Shown: positions 1-5,830 of the stretch, one piece after another
Position numbering within the stretch: the first letter of the stretch is position 1
Layout of the letters: each line of letters opens with the position of its first letter
Translations under genes and position numbers: made by a program
Assembly: GCA_016866645.1 (NCBI GenBank)
Contig: VGLX01000077.1
Coordinates: forward strand, 1-6,560
Source of the DNA: Candidatus Woesearchaeota archaeon
GTDB lineage: Archaea; Nanobdellota; Nanobdellia; SCGC-AAA011-G17; VGLX01
Length of the DNA: 6,560 bases
Direction of reading: 5' to 3'
The notes under the pieces: model-generated
Told to the model about the DNA's origin: nothing
The model's input: only the letters and a program-made list of their open reading frames with translations
Database searches by the model: none

Positions 1-1080
1 GTTCTTGCCTAGTCTCTTATAGACCTCGTACTTTATCAAGTGCACAGGATTGCCAGGCTCGACCATATTACGCGCTTTGATATAGTCAAACAAGTAAGGG
101 TGGAATCCTTTCGCGATTAATGATATCTGGACTCCTTTAAGGTTGCCTTTGGACACTTTATCGACTAATGAGTAAGCATATCTTATCAGCTTCGGAAGTG
201 TCTGCAGGAAATAACTCTTGTCTAAATATTGCGTGTTTATGTCTATCACTTGGAAAACATCTTTTTTCTGGACCTTTGCTAAGTAAGGGAAGACTTCCAT
301 AAAGTCTAAGTAAAAGTCAGGTATTTGCGCGTCAGAATGGTGCAACGTTCCTAAAGTCTCTAAGATATTCTTATATTCGCTCTTGTTCCCTTTTTTTATT
401 ACCATGTTGTCAAAAAGCCATGACTCTATAACGCTCTTGTCTTCTAAGAAGCCATACTTGTCCACTGAGAAGTTGAGGTTTATAGGCTTGAAGTCTTCAA
501 ATTTTTTTGGGACGACTTTTGCAGTATCTTGACCGCTGTTATGCTGTGCTAGTAGGCTTATCAGCTCTTCAACCTCGAAGCTCGTTATCGGATGCATAAC
601 CTTATTGTTCTTCTTATAGTCGAACCTGTCAGGCAAGTTCCATGCGGTGCCATGCTTTTTCATCTCAAAGCTCTTCTGGATCTTCACACCACCGCTGAAA
701 GACTTTCCCTCTACAGACTCTATCCCTGCCTGCCAGAAGTAGCTCGCTTCCGGGAAGAAAGAATGGTTGTTCCAGCATGGGAACGGGGGATGATACCTTA
801 AGAACTCGCTCTTGTATTCTATTGGTGTGTTAGGATGCTCTAAGAATTCTGAAGTTAGCTTAAAAGCGCCATAAACATGATTGTCGATTTGCAAGAACAC
901 TAAATCTCCCTCTCTCGCGGGCTTCAAATCCCTGATTATGCTATAGTTCTGCTTCAAAGCGTCTTTCTTAGAAGTCTCATCATTACTATTCGGAGATGAT
1001 GCTTTTATACCTACGAAACCTTTTGACAAGAAGATACTTAACTCTTCTTTGTTCTTGCATCTTATAATATAGGCGCCCAT
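1..1080 (-). CDS. Partial gene: PUA/EVE-like domain fused to a degenerate PD-(D/E)XK (NucS-like) nuclease domain
   Basis: This reading frame is open for 360 codons from an ATG at 1078-1080 and runs off the left edge, so the C-terminus is missing. Residues 1-150 look like a PUA-like/EVE fold: MGAYIIRCKN at the start, then a GDLVFLQ strand (58-64) and VYGAFKLTSEF (69-79), the usual 'GDlv...vvGi.kv' pattern. Residues about 205-350 follow the order of a NucS-type PD-(D/E)XK domain: a helix with E219 (VIESWLF), IPDFYLDFMEV (253-263), a strand ending V278-I-D280-I-N282, a long helix (QTLPKLIRYAYSL, 293-305) and the strand GVQISLIAKGF (316-326). The Lys of the (D/E)xK motif appears to be Asn282, so the domain may be inactive or may bind nucleic acid only. 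EVE domains are known to bind modified bases; a role in modified-DNA or RNA recognition is inferred. There is no ribosome binding site before the ATG, and a TATA-like box about 30 bp upstream fits a leaderless transcript. The fold assignments come from pattern memory and are moderate at best; the gene itself is certain. Confidence 0.85.
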   Translation of the reverse strand, partial: MGAYIIRCKNKEELSIFLSKGFVGIKASSPNSNDETSKKDALKQNYSIIRDLKPAREGDLVFLQIDNHVYGAFKLTSEFLEHPNTPIEYKSEFLRYHPPFPCWNNHSFFPEASYFWQAGIESVEGKSFSGGVKIQKSFEMKKHGTAWNLPDRFDYKKNNKVMHPITSFEVEELISLLAQHNSGQDTAKVVPKKFEDFKPINLNFSVDKYGFLEDKSVIESWLFDNMVIKKGNKSEYKNILETLGTLHHSDAQIPDFYLDFMEVFPYLAKVQKKDVFQVIDINTQYLDKSYFLQTLPKLIRYAYSLVDKVSKGNLKGVQISLIAKGFHPYLFDYIKARNMVEPGNPVHLIKYEVYKRLGKN

Positions 1081-1105
1081 TCGAAGAATAGTAAGTCTTT
1101 GTTAT

Positions 1106-1114
1106 TATTAAATA
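1106..1114 (-). promoter_or_regulatory. TATA-like box for the minus-strand EVE-like gene
   Basis: On the minus strand this reads TATTTAATA, inside an A/T-rich stretch and preceded by an A-tract. Its centre lies about 30 bases upstream of the start codon, so an archaeal transcript starting about 26 bases downstream would carry a leader of 0-4 nt. This agrees with the absence of a Shine-Dalgarno site. The sequence is direct; promoter function is inferred. Confidence 0.5.
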
Positions 1115-1178
1115 TTTTTGGTTTTAAGAATCAGTATTAATAATCCTCAAAAAACGGGCTTATATCCGGCCTACTGGA

Positions 1179-1204
1179 GGTTTTCTAAGTGGTCTCAGAA
1201 AACT
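1179..1204. other. Inverted repeat in the divergent intergenic region
   Basis: GTTTTCT at 1180-1186 is the exact reverse complement of AGAAAAC at 1197-1203, with a 10-base loop. A G-T pair (1179/1204) extends the stem by one if transcribed. The right arm overlaps the purine-rich BRE-like hexamer just before the plus-strand TATA box, so it could be an operator. It lies upstream of the predicted plus transcript and so is unlikely to be an RNA hairpin of that mRNA. A 7-bp A/T-rich repeat may be chance. Confidence 0.25.
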
Positions 1205-1211
1205 ATTTAAA
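1197..1211 (+). promoter_or_regulatory. BRE-like element and TATA box for the three-gene cluster
   Basis: The octamer TATTTAAA (1204-1211) is preceded by AGAAAA (1197-1202), which fits the archaeal BRE pattern RNWAAW. A start of transcription about 26 bases downstream of the box centre would fall near 1233. That gives a leader of about 17 nt, just long enough to include the GAGGTGA ribosome binding site before the ATG at 1250. The agreement between box, leader and ribosome site supports the call. Confidence 0.6.
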
Positions 1212-1240
1212 CTAAGGCGTTGTAATACTTATTAACGGTA

Positions 1241-1247
1241 GAGGTGA
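1241..1247 (+). promoter_or_regulatory. Ribosome binding site deciding the start at 1250
   Basis: GAGGTGA is a seven-base match to the archaeal anti-Shine-Dalgarno complement GGAGGTGAT. Its GAGG core is five bases before the ATG at 1250. An in-frame GTG at 1244 lies inside this site and has no ribosome site of its own, so ATG 1250 is the better start. Confidence 0.7.
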
Positions 1248-1249
1248 AG

Positions 1250-2209
1250 ATGAGCCTTTTTTTTAAAAAGAAGAAGATAGACGTCTCAGCGAAGAAAGAG
1301 GTACCTAAAGAGTTGCCTTCTCTAGCAAGAGATATTATCAAAAGAAGGGAAGAAGAACGGCTAAAACAGGAAGCTATTAGGAGAGAAGCACAGCCTCAGC
1401 CAGTTATTGCTCAGCCAGTACAAGAACAACCACTGTTACCTAGACCTGTTGTTGAACTAAAACAAGAGCCTTCTAAACAGCAGCCTAAGAGGAACGATGA
1501 CCTGACTTATTTCTCTACAGTACTTAAGAATGTTCTATCAGAGACGCAAGGTATAGAAAAAGCAGAGAAGTTTTACAAGGAAGGCATGCTATCTCAAGAC
1601 TTATTGACAGGAATGAAACAGTACTGGGTAGAGCAGAAGAAGAACATACTTTTTGATTCTAAAGAAGAAGACCTTAGGGAGAAACTCTTAGCCAAGATTG
1701 CTTACTTGCAAGATCATGAGAAATCATGGCAGACGCATCACTTATCCTTAATAGACGAGGAAGAAAGAATAAGGCTGGGGGAGTTAGAGCTGAAACAGAT
1801 GCTTAAGGAGTTCAGAGAGCTTTGCAGAAGGCACATATTCGACAAGCCTAAAGAAGAATCACCATCCATAGAGGTTAAGGCAGAAGTTAAGATTGAACCT
1901 CCAAAGATAGAGGAGAAAATAGAAGCCAGGCCTGAGCAAAAAATAACAGATTATTCTAACCTTAACATAAGCCCTAAAAATTATTTCCAACTCGCTGACG
2001 GAAGGACTTTGAAAGACTTGAGAGAATTGTTATGGGCTCTCGAGAGCATGAGTGACAGCACATTCATAAGCCACGTGAACTCTGAAAAGAACGACTTCGC
2101 GAACTGGATAAAAGGCGTGATGAAAGACGAGTTCTTGGCAGCCAGGATAAACGAAGCCATTGATAAGAGTTCTATGATAAAAGCTTTAACTGACTTGGGA
2201 ATACGATGA
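1250..2209 (+). CDS. Coiled-coil protein with C-terminal DUF5752-like domain
   Basis: A 319-residue soluble protein with no signal peptide or membrane helix. It has four parts. Residues 1-48 are basic and helical (MSLFFKKKK start). Residues 49-84 are a Pro/Gln-rich linker with repeated QP pairs. Residues 85-197 are mainly long helices with coiled-coil character (around YLQDHEKSW 152-160 and GELELKQMLKEF 177-188). After a second charged linker (198-233), residues 241-305 form a compact domain with the motif YFQLADGRTL, then HVNSEKNDFANWI (275-287) and DEFLAARI (293-300). This resembles the archaeal and bacterial DUF5752 domain, whose function is unknown to me. The helical middle part also resembles a protein type recalled from Woesearchaeota-like genomes. 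It is the first gene of a tight cluster and its stop overlaps the next start by 4 bp. The cytoplasmic location and a scaffold or adaptor role are inferences. Confidence 0.88.
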   Translation: MSLFFKKKKIDVSAKKEVPKELPSLARDIIKRREEERLKQEAIRREAQPQPVIAQPVQEQPLLPRPVVELKQEPSKQQPKRNDDLTYFSTVLKNVLSETQGIEKAEKFYKEGMLSQDLLTGMKQYWVEQKKNILFDSKEEDLREKLLAKIAYLQDHEKSWQTHHLSLIDEEERIRLGELELKQMLKEFRELCRRHIFDKPKEESPSIEVKAEVKIEPPKIEEKIEARPEQKITDYSNLNISPKNYFQLADGRTLKDLRELLWALESMSDSTFISHVNSEKNDFANWIKGVMKDEFLAARINEAIDKSSMIKALTDLGIR

Positions 2210-2520
2210 GCAAGGCTTACATGGTTATAGGAATACTTATAGGCGCAATACTAGCGTTTATCTTGATCGCTTACTTCGTTGATGACACCGTACTTAAGAA
2301 CCTCTCCCCGTCTAAGATGCTCAACTTTGAGAAGAAAAAAATAATCATTCCTGATGAATGCGGAAATATAATAGGCAATGTCCTGCATTCGGTAACAGAC
2401 GAGGACCAGTGCAAGATGAAATGCCTGAACCAATGCTCCACTATAGGCATGGAACGCGATAAAGTCGTGTTTAGTAAAGGTATAAATACTTGTAATTCTT
2501 GTGAATGTTATTGTAGCTGA
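2206..2520 (+). CDS. Small one-helix membrane protein with Cys-rich domain
   Basis: A 104-residue protein that I do not recognise. Residues 5-25 (YMVIGILIGAILAFILIAYF and on) form one strong membrane helix, with only Lys3 before it. The remainder (26-104) is a soluble domain with eight cysteines at 52, 69, 73, 77, 96, 99, 101 and 103, a C-x16-C-x3-C-x3-C-x18-C-x2-C-x-C-x-C spacing. The domain ends one residue after the last Cys. Eight Cys could form four disulfides if the domain is outside the cell, or bind metal if inside; the charge balance around the helix only weakly favours the N-terminus inside. No pilin-type processing motif is visible. The ATG overlaps the stop of the upstream gene (ATGA), suggesting translational coupling, and the next gene starts 2 bases after its stop. 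Coding status is supported by the packing and by the non-random protein composition. Confidence 0.82.
   Translation: MSKAYMVIGILIGAILAFILIAYFVDDTVLKNLSPSKMLNFEKKKIIIPDECGNIIGNVLHSVTDEDQCKMKCLNQCSTIGMERDKVVFSKGINTCNSCECYCS
2481..2488 (+). promoter_or_regulatory. Possible internal promoter (TATAAATA) inside the Cys-rich gene
   Basis: TATAAATA matches the archaeal TATA consensus well and lies 35-42 bases before the ATG at 2523. A start near 2510 would give a leader of about 12 nt with no Shine-Dalgarno site. The gene at 2523 indeed has no good ribosome site. The same bases encode Gly-Ile-Asn, so a coding coincidence cannot be ruled out. Confidence 0.4.
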
Positions 2521-2522
2521 AC

Positions 2523-3464
2523 ATGGACGAAGAAGAGATAGAAGAATGGTACAGCAAAGAATTAGAACACGCATTAGATGAGCACTTAGCCAAGCGTAAA
2601 GAGAAGAAATCAGACGCAGACCAGCTAGTTAATGCTTACAAAGAGAAAGTAGCTAAGATACGTTCTGGATATAACCAAAAATACAAAGAGTATTTCGAAT
2701 ATCTCAACCGTCCTAAGCCTAAGGAAAAATGGTATGTTAGTTATTATCGTAAGATTATAACCAAGATTAATATTTTGATTATTAAGATTAAGCTCCCGTT
2801 CCTTAAGCTTAAACAGCTTAAAGACCATCCCTCTATTGTTATGTATAAGGTCAAGTACACAAGCTATAAGGAGCATAAGGACCTAAAGCGAAGCATCGCC
2901 CGCAGGAAGTTCTTGGAAAGATTCTACTTGGATTATGCCTTATTCTTAATAAGAAGATATTACAAAAAATATAAGGCGAAGATGATAAAAATAATAGGGA
3001 AGATTAAAGAATTCTTCGTAGACAAGTTCATAAAGCTTAAAGAGTTGTCCCTGCGTTTAATTGAAAAACTCAAAGCAGCCCTTAACTTTTTCAAGAAAAT
3101 TGCCCTCAAACTGTTCGAGATCCTGAAAAAAGTGTTTGAGTTTATAAAAAACGTTTTTTCGAAATCCAAAGAAAAGGTCGCTGCTTTCCGAGCAGGATTG
3201 AAAGCAAGGGCGGAGAAAAAGGCTGCGGAAAAGAAAGAAGCAGAGTCCAAAAAAGAGCCTGCTAAAGAGGAGAAGAAGCCTGAAGAGAAGAAAGAAGAAC
3301 CTAAAGTGCAGGCTAAAGAAGAGCCTAAGCACGAAGAGCCCGCGAAGAAGGAAGAGCCTAAGCAAGAGGAGAAGCCAGAGCCGAAACCTGAAGAGAAAAA
3401 AGAGCCTGTGAAGGAAGAGAAGAAGCCTGAGCCTGTGAAGGAAGAGAAGCATAAAAAGAAATAA
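2523..3464 (+). CDS. Basic amphipathic-helix protein with Glu/Lys/Pro-rich tail
   Basis: A 313-residue protein of unknown function. Residues 1-60 are a charged helical start (MDEEEIEEWY). Residues 70-150 are basic with short hydrophobic runs (IITKINILIIKIKLPFLKLK, 78-97) and many Tyr. Residues 153-213 form a long amphipathic helix in which Ile/Leu/Phe recur at 3-4-4 spacing, close to an 11-residue period (I161, L172, L183, A194, F205; F164, L175, A186, L197, I208), with Lys on the other face. No segment is long and uncharged enough to be a sure membrane span, so surface attachment to the membrane or to a partner is more likely; this is an inference. Residues 227-313 are a low-complexity E/K/P/A tail with many EEP and KEE units, probably disordered. 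The gene follows the Cys-rich gene by 2 bases and lacks a ribosome binding site, so it is either coupled or read from the internal promoter. Confidence 0.85.
   Translation: MDEEEIEEWYSKELEHALDEHLAKRKEKKSDADQLVNAYKEKVAKIRSGYNQKYKEYFEYLNRPKPKEKWYVSYYRKIITKINILIIKIKLPFLKLKQLKDHPSIVMYKVKYTSYKEHKDLKRSIARRKFLERFYLDYALFLIRRYYKKYKAKMIKIIGKIKEFFVDKFIKLKELSLRLIEKLKAALNFFKKIALKLFEILKKVFEFIKNVFSKSKEKVAAFRAGLKARAEKKAAEKKEAESKKEPAKEEKKPEEKKEEPKVQAKEEPKHEEPAKKEEPKQEEKPEPKPEEKKEPVKEEKKPEPVKEEKHKKK
3402..3449 (+). repeat. Exact 21-bp direct repeat in the tail of the amphipathic-helix gene
   Basis: Bases 3402-3422 and 3429-3449 are identical over 21 bp with 6 bases between. They encode EPVKEEK twice, at residues 294-300 and 303-309. 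Identity at the base level, including third positions, suggests a recent slippage duplication in the low-complexity tail. Confidence 0.85.
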
Positions 3465-3491
3465 TGATAATTCTTAGCCTCGAGAATAACT

Positions 3492-3499
3492 TTTATATA
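3492..3499 (+). promoter_or_regulatory. TATA box for the ABC exporter genes
   Basis: TTTATATA is a near-consensus archaeal TATA box. It is centred about 30 bases before the ATG at 3525, so the transcript would have a leader of about 0-4 nt. The ABC genes can thus be expressed apart from the upstream cluster, although no clear terminator is seen in the 60-bp gap and read-through is possible. Confidence 0.6.
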
Positions 3500-3524
3500 C
3501 CCTCTAAGACTCCCTCATTGAAGG

Positions 3525-4259
3525 ATGTCTGAGATTATAATAACCCTTAAAGGCATTACGAAAAAATTCGGTGAAAAAACAGTCCTAGACAACATAGACT
3601 TAGACATAAGAAAAGGAGAAATACTCGGCATAGCCGGGGTTAACGGCTCAGGAAAAACCACTCTTTTAAGGATCCTGGTAGGGTTTTACAAGCAGGATAA
3701 GGGCCAGCTGTACTTCGGGACAACTCCTTTTTCTAGAGTCCCGGACATGAAGAAGAAGATAGGGATAGCAACCCAAGACAACTGCTTCTATCCTAGATTG
3801 ACTGTAGAAGAGAACATAGACTATTTTGGTAGAATCTATGGGATGACAAATGCCCAGATAAAAGCCAGCATAAACGACACTTTGAAGCTGGTGAACCTTT
3901 ATGACGTACGAAAGATGCTGGCTAAAAACCTCTCAGGAGGTATGCAGAAAAGGGTGGGCATAGCATGCTCGATAATACACAGCCCGCAGGTCATAATACT
4001 GGACGAGCCCACATCAGAGCTGGACTTCTTCTTAAAAAAAGACATGATCAAGCTGATAAAACTAATCAACGAGCAGGGAATAACTATCCTGATCGCCTCG
4101 CATCACTTGTCAGAGCTTGAAAGCTTATGCGATAGGATAGCGATACTTGAGGATGGGAAGCTAGTTGAGCTCGGAAGCCCTTCAGAGCTTAAGCATATTT
4201 ATTCTTCACATACTCTGGAAGGGGTTTTTGAAAAGCTTGTCAAGAGGAGCGTATCATGA
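3525..4259 (+). CDS. ABC-2 type transporter, ATP-binding protein
   Basis: A 244-residue nucleotide-binding subunit of the CcmA/DrrA/NatA type (COG1131-like), a normal length for the family. All motifs are intact: Walker A GVNGSGKTT (38-46), Q-loop Gln84 (IATQDN), signature LSGGMQKR (136-143), Walker B VIILDEP (156-162) with catalytic Glu161, D-loop SELD (164-167) and switch His193 (ASHH). It should hydrolyse ATP on the cytoplasmic face as a homodimer that drives the permease encoded directly downstream. The short region after the His switch (about 200-244) holds the usual DRIAIL and GKLVELGSPSEL strands and no extra domain. The transcript appears leaderless. The last four bases overlap the permease start (ATGA). 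The substrate is unknown. Confidence 0.97.
   Translation: MSEIIITLKGITKKFGEKTVLDNIDLDIRKGEILGIAGVNGSGKTTLLRILVGFYKQDKGQLYFGTTPFSRVPDMKKKIGIATQDNCFYPRLTVEENIDYFGRIYGMTNAQIKASINDTLKLVNLYDVRKMLAKNLSGGMQKRVGIACSIIHSPQVIILDEPTSELDFFLKKDMIKLIKLINEQGITILIASHHLSELESLCDRIAILEDGKLVELGSPSELKHIYSSHTLEGVFEKLVKRSVS
4244..4249 (+). promoter_or_regulatory. Ribosome binding site for the ABC permease
   Basis: GAGGAG lies inside the end of the ATPase gene, six bases before the permease ATG at 4256. It supports that start and reinitiation after the overlapping upstream stop. Confidence 0.6.
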
Positions 4260-5830
4260 AGCCGAGCATGATAAAAGACTACATCTTGTTGGTGCTCCAT
4301 ATAATAAAGAAAGACTTTAAGCTGTTGTTAAGGTCGAAGAGTTCAGCTTTGATAATCATTCTTGGGCCTATACTGTTGATATTATTAGTGAGCTTCGCTT
4401 TCAACACGTCAAGCATCTATGACATAAAGGTGGGTGTCTATTCTGAGAAATACACGCCTGCCAGCGAATCAGTCATTGCAAAACTCACGGACAAAGAGTT
4501 CCGAGTAATCAAAGAGGAATCAGCAACTTTATGCATCGAAGGGGTTAAGAGCGGAAAGACCCATATATGCGTGATAATCCCTCCCGACCTTGATACGACT
4601 AAAGACACGCAAAACGAGATAACCTTCCATGTGGACTATTCCCGGGTTAACCTCGCATGGATCATACTTAACGTGCTTTACTCAAAAGTTGAGGAGCAGT
4701 CATCCCAATGGAGCTTTGACCTTACCATGGAGGTTTTGAACAAGCTTGAAGAGACTAAGAACGAGCTGGATATGAACTATCCTTTGATAAAATCGTCTGT
4801 AGAAAACACGAATCGAGCTTTTTCAAAGTCTGATAATGTGATACTCGCACTTTCGCAGGTCGATACTAAGTATGACGTTCAGAGTTCAAGGTTTGGAGAG
4901 ATGAAGTCTGAGATTAATGAGTTATTCACTGATAAAAACCTCTCTAAAGAAGAAACCAAGAAAGTTTTGAAAGAACTTAATAACATGGAAGCTGAGCTTG
5001 AAGAAGTTGATGCTAGATTTGAAAGCATAGATTCGTCATTAAAAGGGGTGCAAAAAGACCTGTCTGCGATAAAAGAGTTGGAAGTTGTTAATAAGAACAA
5101 TATCAACTCTCTGAAATCATCCATCGAGAAAGTAGATCAGAACGTAGCATCTTTGAAAGTCAAGAACGCTACTACAATAGTCAATCCAATAATGACTTCT
5201 ATAAAGCCTGTCACGGCCCAGAAGACCAACCTTGATTACATCGCTTCTACTCTGATAGTATTGATGGTGATGTTCATATCCGTGTTGCTGTCATCTACGG
5301 TTGTAATGGCCGATAAGACATCTAAGTCTTATTTCAGGAGGCAGATATCCCCCACTAGCGATATCACGTTTGTCATAGCCACTTACCTCACTATAATGCT
5401 GATAATGGTGTTCCAGCTTGGGATAATCCTCTCGATATCGTCGCTTTTCTTGAGCGCTTCGTTCATACTGCCTAGCCTGTTAACCCTCAGCCTTATATTG
5501 CTCGTGCTTTCTACGCTGTTCATATTCGCGGGCATGATAATAGGATGCGTTTTCAACTCTGAAGAGACTTCTATACTGGCGGCTGTTTCTTTCAGCAGCA
5601 TACTTCTGTTCTTCTCTAACACGATACTTCCGATGGAGAACATGCCTGTTGCTGTGAAGCAGATTGCTTTGTTCAACCCGTTTGTCATAGGGCAGAACCT
5701 TCTCAGCAGGCTGTTGCTGTTCCAGTCGGGGTTAGACTCGACCTTTTATGCTTTGATAGCCTACATAGCCGCGCTTTTCTTGATACTGATGATAATACAG
5801 AAGCACGTCGCTAAGAAGATGAGCGGCTGA
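4256..5830 (+). CDS. ABC-2 type transporter, permease with large extracytoplasmic coiled-coil domain
   Basis: A 524-residue membrane subunit of the ABC2_membrane_3 type. An amphipathic start (1-28) leads into membrane helix 1 (about 31-50, ALIIILGPILLILLVSFAF). A very large domain (about 51-326) lies outside the membrane. It begins with an alpha/beta part (DIKVGVYSEKY 56-66; THICVIIPPDL 102-112) and continues with about 140 residues of heptad-like, Glu/Lys/Ser-rich helix (160-300). Helices 2-6 follow at about 327-350, 369-398, 403-430, 437-458 and 496-515. Between helices 5 and 6 is the typical ABC-2 stretch ILPMENMPVAVKQI (457-470) with NPF (474-476). The single helix, large domain, five helices order is standard for this family. 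The partner ATPase is encoded just upstream with a 4-bp overlap, so the two form one transporter, probably a homodimer. Export or force transmission is inferred; the substrate is unknown. Its stop codon abuts the stop of the convergent gene. Confidence 0.95.
   Translation: MKPSMIKDYILLVLHIIKKDFKLLLRSKSSALIIILGPILLILLVSFAFNTSSIYDIKVGVYSEKYTPASESVIAKLTDKEFRVIKEESATLCIEGVKSGKTHICVIIPPDLDTTKDTQNEITFHVDYSRVNLAWIILNVLYSKVEEQSSQWSFDLTMEVLNKLEETKNELDMNYPLIKSSVENTNRAFSKSDNVILALSQVDTKYDVQSSRFGEMKSEINELFTDKNLSKEETKKVLKELNNMEAELEEVDARFESIDSSLKGVQKDLSAIKELEVVNKNNINSLKSSIEKVDQNVASLKVKNATTIVNPIMTSIKPVTAQKTNLDYIASTLIVLMVMFISVLLSSTVVMADKTSKSYFRRQISPTSDITFVIATYLTIMLIMVFQLGIILSISSLFLSASFILPSLLTLSLILLVLSTLFIFAGMIIGCVFNSEETSILAAVSFSSILLFFSNTILPMENMPVAVKQIALFNPFVIGQNLLSRLLLFQSGLDSTFYALIAYIAALFLILMIIQKHVAKKMSG

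Noticed and set aside
592..801. 69-codon plus-strand open frame inside the EVE-like gene region
   Set aside because: It is fully antisense to a well-supported 360-codon frame, with no promoter or ribosome site and no recognisable protein pattern.
1244..1246. GTG as the start of the DUF5752-like gene
   Set aside because: This codon is part of the GAGGTGA ribosome binding site for the ATG at 1250, and has no ribosome site upstream.
3057..3452. 131-codon minus-strand frame rich in Leu, Phe and Arg
   Set aside because: It is the reverse of Lys/Glu codons (AAG, GAG, GAA) in the low-complexity tail, which automatically gives Leu/Phe on the other strand.
3470..3488. Small inverted repeat ATTCT/AGAAT after the amphipathic-helix gene as a terminator
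   Set aside because: The stem has only five A/T-rich pairs and is not followed by a clean T run beyond the TATA box itself.
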